DNA from: Candidatus Saccharimonadota bacterium
GTDB lineage: Bacteria > Patescibacteriota > Saccharimonadia > Saccharimonadales > Saccharimonadaceae
Assembly: GCA_017536895.1 (NCBI GenBank)
Contig: JAFWCN010000005.1
Span: forward strand, 1 to 64,000
Length of the DNA: 64,000 nt
Direction: 5' to 3'
A program made the translations under genes and the position numbers. The notes under the pieces are model-generated. The model was not told the DNA's origin. It made no database searches and saw nothing but the letters and a program-made list of their open reading frames with translations. Position 1 is the first letter of the stretch, and each line of letters starts with the position of its first letter. This document shows positions 1-8,404 of the stretch, one piece after another.

Positions 1-277
1 GTTTAGGCTGTTCCAATTTCGCTCGCCACTACTTTCGGAATCATTGGTTATTCTCTTTTCCTGGACCTACTAAGATGATTCAGTTCGGCCCGTTCCCGCT
101 TTCTGCCCTATGTGTTCAGACAGACGCAATCTGGCATAACCCAGATTAGGTTTCCCCATTCGGCAATCCCCGGATCATTTCTCGCTGTCAGATCCCCGAG
201 GCTTATCGCAGACTTCTACGGCCTTCATCGGTATTGATTGTCAAGGCATCCACTATCAGTGCCCTTAGTAACCTTTT
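1..277 (-). rRNA. rrl: 23S ribosomal RNA, 5' end (partial)
   Basis: The reverse complement reads as the conserved start of a bacterial 23S rRNA: a GGTTACTAAGGGCAC start, then GTGGATGCCTTG, GATGAAGGCCG and GGGGAAACC blocks in the expected order. The gene runs off the left edge, so only about 275 nt of domain I are seen. The exact 5' end is uncertain by several bases. No 16S rRNA, tRNA or 5S gene lies upstream: a helicase gene ends at 533 and the 250-base gap carries a promoter instead. The gene therefore seems to be transcribed alone. Confidence 0.95.
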
Positions 278-532
278 TATGCATTGACTTAACTAGCAAT
301 CGACATTCGATTGCTGTTCCGTCTTTAAAATCTTTCTTACCCAAATTGTTAATCGAAAAGTCTTAAAAGAAGATTCTGAAGTCGTTAAAGCGACCTCAAA
401 AGATTCCCTCGCTTTTCTTATCTTTTTACAGAGGTCGTAAAAACACGACTTGCTTCAACTTCAATCATTATATCGCACTTTTTGAATAAAATCAAGTACT
501 TTTTTCGACTTTTTTAGATAATTTCACGGCGT
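278..532 (-). promoter_or_regulatory. 23S rRNA promoter and leader
   Basis: On the minus strand there is a near-consensus sigma-70 promoter, TTGATT (490-495) and TATAAT (467-472) with a 17-base spacer, pointing into the 23S gene. Transcription should start near 460, giving a leader of about 180 nt. The leader holds a perfect 9-bp hairpin at 295-315 (AGCAATCGA, loop CAT, TCGATTGCT), possibly a processing or antitermination element. No coding region is visible in the gap. Confidence 0.75.
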
Positions 533-2167
533 CTATTCCTCCCATTTTTCAACCCCCCATCCTAGATATGGAATAAATCCCGCCATACTCCGTTTTTTCG
601 CCTTTTCATGCATAATATATAGTCGTTTCTTCGCCCTAGTCATCGCCACATAAAATAGCCTCTTCTGATCATCAAGTGTCACCTCCTCTGTCTCGCCAAA
701 CACCGCAAACAGTTTCGTGTCCGGATGGGTTTTCGGGATTATTCCTTCATCCGCTTCTAATATAATCACCACCTCCGCCTCGAGCCCTTTTGATTTATGC
801 ATCGTCATCACTCGCACTTTTTCGTCATAATCCTCCTCGCTCATTACTTTCGCCTTTATCACTTCTCTCTTTAAAGCCTTTTTTAAACCCTCCAAACTAA
901 TCTTCAGATTCGTCTCATTGTTGCGATGAAGAATTAGAATATCCTTAGCTTTCCGATTTTCCCGCAGTATTTTCACCAAATATTTCAAATATTCCACCTT
1001 ACTTCGTTTCACATTAACCAACATCACTCTCCCTGCTCTCTTAGAAAATGCTCTAAAATTACCCTTTTCACCCATCGCCTTCTTCATAAACTTTCGCGCT
1101 GTATCAACGATCATATAATTACAACGGTAATTCGTAGTAATTTCATACCGCCTTGCCCCTGTAAAATACTTCTCAAAATTCTTGAAGTATTCCACGTCAC
1201 TTCCCGCAAATCGGTTAATCGCCTGCCAATCATCCCCCACCACGAACAGCCTCGCCTCACTCGCCACACTCTGAATTGCTTCCACCGCCGCCAAGAATAA
1301 TTGTGAAAAATCCTGGTATTCATCTATTAATATATACTTCATATTAGCCAAGAGCTTAAGCACTTTTCCTCGCTTCGCCGCGACTAACTTACTTGCCCAC
1401 GACACAATCAAGTTAAAATCCGTCCCATACTCCTCAAACCCCTTCAGCTTTCGCTTTGCATCCAGTAAATACCAATGGTATCTCCGATAACACTCCACCC
1501 CAAGCTCCACGAAAACCTTTTCTCTATCATCAACCTCATTACTATCCAAATACTCTTTTACACTTTTAGCCAGAGTCACTTCTCCACCCAAATACCTTTG
1601 CCCAGCCCGATTGATAAATAACGTCATCATGCTAGCAAATCTCATCAGTTCCGCTTCCTCAATGCTTTCGTCGTCTATCGTACCTCTGATAAATAATCTA
1701 ATCCTGTCCATCCATTCCGTTTCTTTCATCATCTTCCTTACTACCGCTAGTATAAACCCTTCCTTTTCGCCTGCCAAAATCCTACCGCATTTATCCCTCC
1801 CGCCACATGCCTCATACACAATCCTTCTTGAAAACGCATGGAAAGTACTCGCAATCCGAGCTTTCTCCACCACCGGTTCGCCATCCACCATCATTTTTCC
1901 TAGTCTCTCATTAATCTCCCGCGCTGCACTCGCATTAAACACAAACGCCACAATCTCCTCCGGTTTCACCCCTTTACGGGCTATCAAATATACAATTTTC
2001 GCCACAATCGTCCGTGTTTTCCCTGAACCCGCTCTCGCTACCACAATCGTATTCAAATCGTCTGAGACCACCGCCGCCGCCTGCTCGTTATCTATCACAT
2101 ATGCCTCACCTTCATCTGTCACACATTTCGCAAACCACCGTTTTACTTTTGTTTTTTGTAATTCCAT
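533..2167 (-). CDS. UvrD/Rep-family SF1 DNA helicase (helicase IV-like)
   Basis: This 544-residue protein has the full set of superfamily 1A helicase motifs: Walker A ARAGSGKT near residue 45, DEYQD (Walker B/motif II), VVGDDWQAI (motif III), NYRC (motif IV), VMTMHKSKGLE (motif V) and YVAMTRAKKRLY (motif VI). It is shorter than PcrA/UvrD (about 670-720) and its opening resembles the helicase core of HelD. It should be a 3'-5' ATP-dependent DNA helicase in repair or displacement of bound proteins. The start overlaps the end of the XRE gene by 25 bases and has its own SD-like AAGGATAATGGA, so the two genes are probably co-transcribed. A second, longer paralogue lies at 18653. Confidence 0.9.
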   Translation of the reverse strand: MELQKTKVKRWFAKCVTDEGEAYVIDNEQAAAVVSDDLNTIVVARAGSGKTRTIVAKIVYLIARKGVKPEEIVAFVFNASAAREINERLGKMMVDGEPVVEKARIASTFHAFSRRIVYEACGGRDKCGRILAGEKEGFILAVVRKMMKETEWMDRIRLFIRGTIDDESIEEAELMRFASMMTLFINRAGQRYLGGEVTLAKSVKEYLDSNEVDDREKVFVELGVECYRRYHWYLLDAKRKLKGFEEYGTDFNLIVSWASKLVAAKRGKVLKLLANMKYILIDEYQDFSQLFLAAVEAIQSVASEARLFVVGDDWQAINRFAGSDVEYFKNFEKYFTGARRYEITTNYRCNYMIVDTARKFMKKAMGEKGNFRAFSKRAGRVMLVNVKRSKVEYLKYLVKILRENRKAKDILILHRNNETNLKISLEGLKKALKREVIKAKVMSEEDYDEKVRVMTMHKSKGLEAEVVIILEADEGIIPKTHPDTKLFAVFGETEEVTLDDQKRLFYVAMTRAKKRLYIMHEKAKKRSMAGFIPYLGWGVEKWEE

Positions 2168-2730
2168 TCCATTATCCTTGCAATCGCACTCTTCTTCACA
2201 ACAAACACTACTCGCGCTCGCGCCTTATCCTCAAATTTATCATATATCCTCCCCGCTGAACGCGTCCCTCTCACCACTGTATTCACTGAATTTGCCACAT
2301 GCATCGGCCGATAATACCCCACCGACTGCGACTCCCCCATATACACCCTAATTGCCTCCACTTTTTCTCTCCAATCCTCCTCCGTACTATAATCATTCTC
2401 CACAACAATCGGCATTTCTTCATCTATTGGGTAGGCCATAATCGCTTCATCATCATATTCATTATCATAATCTTTCTCTAATACTACATAATCTCCTACT
2501 TTCACCTCGTCCACATTTACCAAAGTCACATAAATTGGCTCTGCCTCTCTAGTCATATCTTGAGCTAAATATAATTTTTCAATATCCGCCATCAATGACT
2601 TTTGCGGCTTCGTGCGACCGTTCATCCACGAATTAACCGTCGCAAAACTCACCCCCAACTTCATTGCTAATTGCTCTTGCGTCCAGTGCGAATCTTTTAA
2701 GATTTGCTTTAGCATATTTAAATGTGTCAT
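2143..2730 (-). CDS. XRE-family helix-turn-helix protein
   Basis: Residues 1-55 form an XRE/Cro HTH (WTQEQLAMKLGVSFATVNSWMNGRTKP). The remaining roughly 140 residues are acidic in the middle (DYDNEYDDEA) and end in a basic segment; I do not recognise that part. The start is supported by GGAGAAAGT just upstream. It lies upstream of and overlaps the helicase gene, so it may regulate that pair. The MazF-like toxin gene lies upstream on the same strand about 100 bases away; whether the XRE protein acts as its antitoxin is speculation. Confidence 0.8.
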   Translation of the reverse strand: MTHLNMLKQILKDSHWTQEQLAMKLGVSFATVNSWMNGRTKPQKSLMADIEKLYLAQDMTREAEPIYVTLVNVDEVKVGDYVVLEKDYDNEYDDEAIMAYPIDEEMPIVVENDYSTEEDWREKVEAIRVYMGESQSVGYYRPMHVANSVNTVVRGTRSAGRIYDKFEDKARARVVFVVKKSAIARIMEWNYKKQK

Positions 2731-2745
2731 ACTTTCTCCAAACTA

Positions 2746-2840
2746 TTGACTTATTACATATTATTTGTTATAATAGAATCATAATCGGGAATACCCGCAA
2801 CACCCTTTGCCATTTGAGGCAAAGGGAATATTTTTATTTG
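2746..2840 (+). ncRNA. Candidate short transcript: promoter followed by terminator-like hairpin
   Basis: On the plus strand TTGACT (2746-2751) and TATAAT (2769-2774) are 17 bases apart, a near-ideal promoter. Within about 25 bases of the expected start comes a perfect 9-bp stem, CCCTTTGCC (2803-2811) and GGCAAAGGG (2818-2826), followed by AATATTTTTATTT. A transcript of about 50-60 nt is predicted. It lies antisense between the toxin and XRE genes. The hairpin could alternatively be only a terminator for the minus-strand toxin gene. Confidence 0.4.
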
Positions 2841-3562
2841 TATAATTTCTGGAATCCCTCCTTTATTTTCTTTAAATCCGAATCTGGCAAAGTCCCCATT
2901 CTATCAAAAAGCCGATTAACACTAAAAACTCTCGCCTGGCAAATTGCCGCATATTGTTTCGAGTTCAAAAAATCAATTTCCACATACCATGCACCGGTTT
3001 TTGGTTGAGAAGTCAGCGGCACCCCCATAAATCCTTCCCTGCTTAATTTGCGCATTATTAATACAGGGCGCGAAAAACGAGAACTTTTTCCATTTATTTC
3101 TATTCCTACATTCTCACCAACACCGCTCCACCAGACTTCTCCTTCCTTAACACTTGGAGTTTTTCCTCTAGCATGGAGATCCTTCTTAGTATCAATCCAC
3201 TTGTAAAAATGCTTTAAATTAGTGGTATCCTCATTGACCCATTCATCGTTTGGAATTCTCCAATATATATCCTTAATATTATTGCTATGCACTTCAAAAA
3301 CATGCATTGTTTTGCATTTTGGACAAATCCACACATCATTCGCAAACTCCATGTTAACATCAAACCAAGTATCAATATCCTCCCCATCTTCAGGATAATC
3401 TTTAATCCACTGTTTGTTTTTCACATTACTTTCAGCTATTACTTTGTCATATTCATTCTCGCAATAATGTCCAACCCAGGTATTAATCAAGAAATATTCT
3501 ACCTTATTCTCAGAAGTATTAGACAATACTTTTCCGCATTTTTGGCACATTAATCTAGCCAT
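2834..3562 (-). CDS. PemK/MazF-like toxin domain protein with Cys-rich N-terminus
   Basis: Residues about 136-242 match the MazF/PemK endoribonuclease fold (EGEVWWSGVGENVGIE, then FSRPVLIMRK, then GVPLTSQ and a C-terminal LKKIKEGFQKLY helix). MazF toxins cleave mRNA in single-stranded regions. The N-terminal 130 residues are an extra module with CxxC pairs at Cys6/Cys9 and Cys80/Cys83, a zinc-ribbon-like pattern. The usual MazF is about 110 residues, so this is a long, two-part form. No MazE-type antitoxin is adjacent; the nearest small DNA-binding protein is the downstream XRE protein. The start has SD GGAG. Activity is inferred from the domain only. Confidence 0.7.
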   Translation of the reverse strand: MARLMCQKCGKVLSNTSENKVEYFLINTWVGHYCENEYDKVIAESNVKNKQWIKDYPEDGEDIDTWFDVNMEFANDVWICPKCKTMHVFEVHSNNIKDIYWRIPNDEWVNEDTTNLKHFYKWIDTKKDLHARGKTPSVKEGEVWWSGVGENVGIEINGKSSRFSRPVLIMRKLSREGFMGVPLTSQPKTGAWYVEIDFLNSKQYAAICQARVFSVNRLFDRMGTLPDSDLKKIKEGFQKLYK

Positions 3563-3691
3563 CGTCTCCTCACTTTATTATTCATCACCATGATACTCTA
3601 TAAGATTTCGAAAGTCAATATATTTTATATAATTTTATAAGTGTAAAATATTAATCTTTATAAAACATTGGCTATTTCATCCTTACTATAA

Positions 3692-3734
3692 AAAACTATA
3701 CCTAGCATTTATGATAATCGCTAAGTATAGTTTT
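3692..3734 (-). terminator. Rho-independent terminator after 3748-4719
   Basis: Read on the minus strand, AAAACTATACTTAGC and GCTAGGTATAGTTTT form a 15-bp stem with one G-U pair, followed by a run of T. It lies just after the stop codon at 3748. Confidence 0.8.
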
Positions 3735-3747
3735 ATATGCAAAACTA

Positions 3748-4719
3748 TTACTCTTCGGTTTTTTTACTGTTCTTTTTACCAGCTCGAATTTTCATTACAA
3801 TCCAAATCACCAGTGCCGCAATCACAAATAGAATCAAGAAAAGCAACCATATTGGACACACGAACACCAATTTTTCAATCACCGATTCTTCTCCAAATAG
3901 TTTTACAGTCTGTTTCGCTCGGAATATGCCTATCGGAGACAATTGACAAGATTCTGTATGATAACGTTCAGTCTCTGGCATTATCAAGCTAGTTGCTGGC
4001 TTCTCTTCATTAGTGCAAACCTCCTCGCCTCCAAATAATGGCCAAACCTGTAAAACATACGAGGCGTCAGTATGCACATTACCATCATTTCGAACCATCG
4101 AAGTAGCTTCAAGATTATTGTTTAGTATAAAAGACGGTATATTATTCTCCAAAATAGCGCCCTCTTCTCTCGTCTCACCCGCTACATCAGCATAAATGAT
4201 TGAAGCAATATGCATAATGTTTTTTATGCTAGACTTTCCTTCCTCATTTTCACCTGCTCCTTCCGTGTTATCGCTTACAATAATAGTAGCGTATTGTCCA
4301 CCCGCAGGGGCATCTTCTGGCACATTAATCGTAAATGGCACTTCATCTGTACTGTTAGGAGCTACCGTGCCACTATCTTTCCCTAAAGTAATCCAATCTT
4401 TTATCTGATTATATGAAGTTGTCGTAGATAAATCTACATCACCATCATAAATATCCTTACCTCCTTCCGACCCGCGAAGACTAAATGAGCCAACCGAGAC
4501 CGAGTATTTCAAATCAACAGTCGAATCATTAGGGCTAGAAACAGCAACACTTGTTTCATACTTTTGACCAGGGACAAGCAGTATTCTCTGATTCGCTGGC
4601 GACACCGTAAACCCTAAAGAACTTCTTTCCTCTGCTTTTACTAGCATATTACAAGAGCTAAGGCACAACGCTAATGCCAAGACCCCGAAAATCACCCTAA
4701 ATTTAGTTGTTTTTTTCAT
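3748..4719 (-). CDS. Secreted, C-terminally anchored surface protein (DUF916/WxL-related fold suspected)
   Basis: The 323-residue product has an N-terminal signal sequence with a possible lipobox-like CLSSC (residues about 18-23). A beta-rich ectodomain follows, beginning GFTVSPANQRILLVPGQKYETSVAVSSPNDSTVDLKYSVSVG. Near residues 285-310 there is one transmembrane helix, then a short basic tail. The opening and the VPEDAPAGGQYATIIV motif resemble DUF916-type WxL peptidoglycan-binding domains of Gram-positive bacteria. It probably sits on the cell surface. SD GGAGG precedes the start and a strong terminator follows the gene. The family assignment is tentative; the topology is clear. Confidence 0.6.
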   Translation of the reverse strand: MKKTTKFRVIFGVLALALCLSSCNMLVKAEERSSLGFTVSPANQRILLVPGQKYETSVAVSSPNDSTVDLKYSVSVGSFSLRGSEGGKDIYDGDVDLSTTTSYNQIKDWITLGKDSGTVAPNSTDEVPFTINVPEDAPAGGQYATIIVSDNTEGAGENEEGKSSIKNIMHIASIIYADVAGETREEGAILENNIPSFILNNNLEATSMVRNDGNVHTDASYVLQVWPLFGGEEVCTNEEKPATSLIMPETERYHTESCQLSPIGIFRAKQTVKLFGEESVIEKLVFVCPIWLLFLILFVIAALVIWIVMKIRAGKKNSKKTEE

Positions 4720-4756
4720 TATACCTCCTACTAATTATAATCTAGTATAGCACAAA

Positions 4757-5308
4757 TTACTTTTGCTCACAAGAGAAACCTTTACTTTTATAATTCTGCA
4801 TCAAGTATTCCTTAAGCCCACCTTCCCGAGCGTTATACTCATCCGCATTCAAGAAAAAGATTGGCATAAGCGCTGGATTCATATCACCTCGCTCTGCATA
4901 GAAAGAAGCGTCAACACTATTCTGGTTAGCAGAAACATTGTGCGACAAAACATCCTGCTTCAACCCTGACTGATTGACGTGTTTATTATATTTGTCCAAA
5001 ATATCAAACTGAGCAGCTACTGCGTCATTATCGCTATCAAACTCTCCCCGAAAAGAATAAAACAGCTTATCAAGTGTATCGCCATAAAACGAAGCTATTA
5101 TCTTATGTTCGGCTTTAACTGGATTAATTTTTAATTCATAAAATAATTCACTTGGGCTAGTTGCAACACAACTAATTTGTTCTGGTGATTTCTTTTCAAC
5201 ATCAGTTTTCACGTATGATCTGTGCGTATTAGTAAGTAAATAGGCAATTATCGCCACTATAAATATCAGTATTATAAACAATAGTATAAATGCATCTCTT
5301 TTCTTCAT
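4757..5308 (-). CDS. Single-pass membrane protein, unknown function
   Basis: The 183-residue protein has a basic start (MKKRD), one N-terminal transmembrane helix (residues about 7-26) and a soluble extracytoplasmic domain ending in CEQK with two cysteines (Cys47 and one near the end) that could form a disulfide. I do not recognise the domain. TATAAT lies 6 bases before the ATG and there is no SD, so the mRNA may be leaderless. Confidence 0.65.
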   Translation of the reverse strand: MKKRDAFILLFIILIFIVAIIAYLLTNTHRSYVKTDVEKKSPEQISCVATSPSELFYELKINPVKAEHKIIASFYGDTLDKLFYSFRGEFDSDNDAVAAQFDILDKYNKHVNQSGLKQDVLSHNVSANQNSVDASFYAERGDMNPALMPIFFLNADEYNAREGGLKEYLMQNYKSKGFSCEQK

Positions 5309-5354
5309 ATATCTATTATATCCTATTTTTAAAATAATTATTAATATTGTTTAC

Positions 5355-5384
5355 AAAAAACGACCCCTTAAGGGGTCGTTTTTT
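5355..5384. terminator. Bidirectional terminator
   Basis: A perfect palindrome (AAAAACGACCCCTT and AAGGGGTCGTTTTT) with A/T runs on both sides. It ends the minus-strand surface protein gene at 5408 and could also stop plus-strand transcription. Confidence 0.85.
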
Positions 5385-5407
5385 AAACCATTATTATCAA
5401 CGGTCAA

Positions 5408-6004
5408 TTATGCAGGGTTAACCAACAAGTAAGATACATTACCCGTGTAGCTACCAGCAGCTTGGCTACCACTTGCATAGATGTGGTATCCCGGAGTAAA
5501 CGACACACCTTCTGCACTCTTTGCGCTAGAAGCAGAGTTGGTAACAACAGTAGTCAAAGCAGAAGGAACTTGAGTCCAACCAGTAGCAGTTGAACCTGTA
5601 GAAGTTACCTTAAATGCCCAAGCAGAACTATCACCAGAGAACGTGGTTCCAGTAGCGATTTCGTTAGCAGGTGTAGCATTATCACTTAGAACAGTAACAC
5701 CAACAGCTTGAGTAGCTACACTAGTACCACCGATTGCTTGAACAGTGTAATTACCAGTTTCCGTGTTGCAAACCACCGACATGGTTGGCTCACCAGAGTT
5801 CATAGTAAAATCAGTTTCCTGACCAGCTGCAACCTCAGCACTGAAAGCACGAGCATAGTCGTTCAAAACACTCGACTTGAAAGTACAACCACCAGTAATG
5901 GTTAGGTTAAGGGTATCTGTAAAGTTTGATTGCGTAGCAAATACCCCAGCCATTGGTAACGCTGCGAGAGCTACCGAAGAAGCTGCAATTGCTAATTTTT
6001 TCAT
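5408..6004 (-). CDS. Small secreted beta-rich surface protein
   Basis: The 198-residue product has a classic signal peptide (MKKLAIAASSVALAALPMAGVFA) and a Ser/Thr/Ala/Gly-rich mature part. Its mature part is similar to the N-terminal domain of the protein at 11703-13793: both have a TGGCTF/TSCTL cysteine motif, a VVCNTETGNYTVQAIG/VTLCNDSGGYSLYAIG segment and end with YTGNVSYLLVNP/YTGKVKYTMVHP. It ends right after this domain, so it seems to be a single-domain surface protein, perhaps an abundant coat protein. Strong SD (AAGGAG) and a strong terminator suggest high expression. Function unknown. Confidence 0.75.
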   Translation of the reverse strand: MKKLAIAASSVALAALPMAGVFATQSNFTDTLNLTITGGCTFKSSVLNDYARAFSAEVAAGQETDFTMNSGEPTMSVVCNTETGNYTVQAIGGTSVATQAVGVTVLSDNATPANEIATGTTFSGDSSAWAFKVTSTGSTATGWTQVPSALTTVVTNSASSAKSAEGVSFTPGYHIYASGSQAAGSYTGNVSYLLVNPA

Positions 6005-6168
6005 ATTTTTTCTCCTTCCGTTATACGGAATTATTTATTATTTGTGTTAAATGTATAACCTTTAACATTTCTTATTTTACATAAGCTTAATAACATTGTC
6101 AAGTAATTTTTTAAAAAATTTTTATGGTTTTTTGTCCAGAGTTTTCCACAAGCTTACCCCTATAACTC

Positions 6169-6666
6169 CTACAAATACCGCCCCATCCACCCATTAAACG
6201 CATCATAATTATTATACTTTTCCGCATCCTCATCTGAATCCGCCCGAAGCCACGCTCGCACCACTCCCTTATCAACCACTACTACTGATGGATAGTATTT
6301 CACTCGGTCATGTAGCGACGATTCCTTTACTTCCGCAAACATCATCCGATACACTTTTATTCCACGACTTGTCGCCCAGTCCGAAATATACCCCCTTAGC
6401 CTATCCGCAGTCGTACAGCCATCCTGGTCTACAAACACCACAAAAGATTTCTGAGTTTTCACTAATTCATCATACTCTCCTGCCGTAAGCTCCATATAGT
6501 CACACCCTGATTCATTGTCGCAAACATACTCACCATCAATCACTACCTTCGGATCATCAAACCATCCCGCTACCGCTCCCATAAATATCAGTCCCCCGAT
6601 CAACACTATCACTAGAGCCACAATCAGCCCCAGCACCCCTAATTGCTTCTTTTTGTCTTTACCCAC
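6169..6666 (-). CDS. Membrane-anchored thioredoxin-like protein lacking CxxC
   Basis: The 165-residue protein has one N-terminal membrane helix (residues about 9-33) and an external thioredoxin-like domain: SFVVFVDQDGCTTAD, then KVYRMMFAEV, then YYPSVVVVDKGVV with the cis-proline position. The usual CxxC is CTTA here, so only the first cysteine remains; a reductase/oxidase with two thiols is unlikely. A second cysteine pair (Cys49 and Cys55, approximately) lies upstream. It starts with GTG one base after the stop of the rhodanese-like gene, so both are translated from one mRNA. Confidence 0.7.
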   Translation of the reverse strand: MGKDKKKQLGVLGLIVALVIVLIGGLIFMGAVAGWFDDPKVVIDGEYVCDNESGCDYMELTAGEYDELVKTQKSFVVFVDQDGCTTADRLRGYISDWATSRGIKVYRMMFAEVKESSLHDRVKYYPSVVVVDKGVVRAWLRADSDEDAEKYNNYDAFNGWMGRYL

Positions 6667-6667
6667 T

Positions 6668-7351
6668 CTATTTCTCCGTCAACCTCTCAAAATCAATCTC
6701 ATGTACCGGTACTTTATAGAAATCATAAACCACCGAACCATCCGGAAGTACGCGCTTAACTTCGACGTTATTCTTTCCCTCATAGAACCAATAGCCCCCC
6801 ACATCATAAATCTTCTCGCCGTCCCATCCTAAATCTACCAATAACTGTTTCAGCATTCCTGAGTATCCACCACCTCCACACATCAAGAAGATCACCTTAT
6901 CCTTTGGGAATAACCCTTCCAAAATATTTAAAGACTCCTCATAGTTCGCCGTCAAGCTACCATCTGAATGACGGTGGAATAGTGTCGGCCCAGTATAAGT
7001 AGAGCCAACCGCTTCCGGAAGTCCCGCTACATTTACAATATAAGGAAACGGCACCACCTCAAATCCTCGTACGAATCCCGACAGTTTCGAATCACCCCCA
7101 ATTGCTTCATAATTCCCCGGGTCCTCCAGCATCCGTACGTCACGATACACCGCATCTGACCGCCCTAGATAAGCATCAATCGTCGCCTCATTAATATTTT
7201 TATCAATCCCAAGCTCCCCTCTCTGTCCCTCCGACACCTCCGGCTTAGGTAGCGGCAACATTAAATTCGGAAACGCATATCTTCCCAACAAAAACGCCAG
7301 CACTATCAGTACCAACGAACCAATTCCTAACCCCCACAACAGTTTTTTCAT
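6668..7351 (-). CDS. Membrane-anchored rhodanese-like protein
   Basis: The 227-residue protein has an N-terminal transmembrane segment (residues about 4-24). A rhodanese-like domain carries the loop VIFLMCGGGGYSGMLKQLLVDLGW with a single catalytic-type Cys followed by a phosphate-loop-like GGGGYS, then IYDVGGYWFYEG. Rhodanese domains carry persulfide sulfur on that Cys or act as inactive scaffolds. It is the first gene of a pair with the thioredoxin-like gene at 6169, suggesting a joint thiol or sulfur role outside the membrane. The pairing is seen; the role is inferred. Confidence 0.7.
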   Translation of the reverse strand: MKKLLWGLGIGSLVLIVLAFLLGRYAFPNLMLPLPKPEVSEGQRGELGIDKNINEATIDAYLGRSDAVYRDVRMLEDPGNYEAIGGDSKLSGFVRGFEVVPFPYIVNVAGLPEAVGSTYTGPTLFHRHSDGSLTANYEESLNILEGLFPKDKVIFLMCGGGGYSGMLKQLLVDLGWDGEKIYDVGGYWFYEGKNNVEVKRVLPDGSVVYDFYKVPVHEIDFERLTEK

Positions 7352-7387
7352 GTTAACTCCACTTTATTTATACTTATTATACTACGA

Positions 7388-8404
7388 TTATGTTTTTTTA
7401 CCAGTCTTTTTAGTCTTACTAGGTTCAGTTTCTTCTAATTTCAAAAGTGGCTCTTTGCACTTCGCAAGTCTCCCCGCTTTTTTAATCAAAGCCTCCACCT
7501 TTGCATGGTCTTCCTTTTGTTTTTTTGCGTCAAACGCTTCCTGTTGCCGCCTTAAATCACCCGTAAATCCCGTCCCCTTTGCTGCATTCCAAAACAATCT
7601 CTCGCATGGCACATTTTTATAGTGCCATGGTTTATTAAACAGATTAAAATGCACCAACTTCACGCTTCGCGGCAAATCCGCCACCGGTTCCGCATTCCAC
7701 TTTCCATCAAGTGGCAGAATCTTTCCATTTAATATCACGTTCAAATAATCCTGGTCAGGCGCTACGAGATCCGCATCGTATTTCCGAATCAAATCAATCA
7801 TTGTCGAGAGATACTTCATCTTCCGCATTTTTTTCAGGTCCATCACCTGTACCCCCGAATTTACATATTTCGTATGTGGCACCCCCACCGCCTTATCCAC
7901 ATAATCTTTAAATTCCAAAATAGCAGAAACCTTCGGGTCTACCATCGCCGCTAGCACCTTGTCACCAAGCTCAGTGTCAAACAACTCCCCAATATCCCCT
8001 CGTAAAATCACATCGCTATCAATATACACCGCCTTCTTATAAATCGGAAACAGCAGGGGAATAAACGCCCGATAATAATACACCGCACTCGAAAAGAAAT
8101 CTCCTGCCCCCTTCTGCCGTCTCGTACAATACGCAATAATAGCCTTAAGATACAAGCTTCGCGTCATCTTCTTAAATTGCAAAGCCACATTCCTAGTCAC
8201 CAGGCTCCTTAGCCGAATCCGGTTAATAAACGACAACCCATCATGCAGGATAATCACCCTGTAATACCGCTTCGGATCTGTATGCTGAGTCAGCGAATGA
8301 ATCGCCGCCGCCGCATAAGGCGCATACGCATTATTAATCGTCAAAAACACCGGTACGACTTTAGTATATCTATTTATTGGATTTCCTGTATCGAAAATAC
8401 TCAT
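7388..8404 (-). CDS. GT8-family glycosyltransferase
   Basis: The 338-residue protein matches family 8 retaining glycosyltransferases (LPS galactosyl/glucosyltransferase type): VPVFLTINNAYAPYAAAAIHSL at the N-terminus, the metal-binding DxD motif in YIDSDVILRGDI near residue 130, NSGVQVMDLKKMR, a PDQDYLN segment and the C-terminal LVHFNLFNKPW. The last 60 residues are a Lys-rich tail outside the domain. It likely adds a sugar from a nucleotide-sugar to a surface glycan or glycolipid. Its start overlaps the end of plsC by 35 bases, making a GT8-PlsC-GT8 operon. Confidence 0.85.
   Translation of the reverse strand: MSIFDTGNPINRYTKVVPVFLTINNAYAPYAAAAIHSLTQHTDPKRYYRVIILHDGLSFINRIRLRSLVTRNVALQFKKMTRSLYLKAIIAYCTRRQKGAGDFFSSAVYYYRAFIPLLFPIYKKAVYIDSDVILRGDIGELFDTELGDKVLAAMVDPKVSAILEFKDYVDKAVGVPHTKYVNSGVQVMDLKKMRKMKYLSTMIDLIRKYDADLVAPDQDYLNVILNGKILPLDGKWNAEPVADLPRSVKLVHFNLFNKPWHYKNVPCERLFWNAAKGTGFTGDLRRQQEAFDAKKQKEDHAKVEALIKKAGRLAKCKEPLLKLEETEPSKTKKTGKKT

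Noticed and set aside
1611-2351. Long plus-strand reading frame opposite the helicase
   Set aside because: Low-complexity Ser/Ile/Leu-rich translation without SD or motifs; it is the antisense shadow of the helicase and XRE genes.
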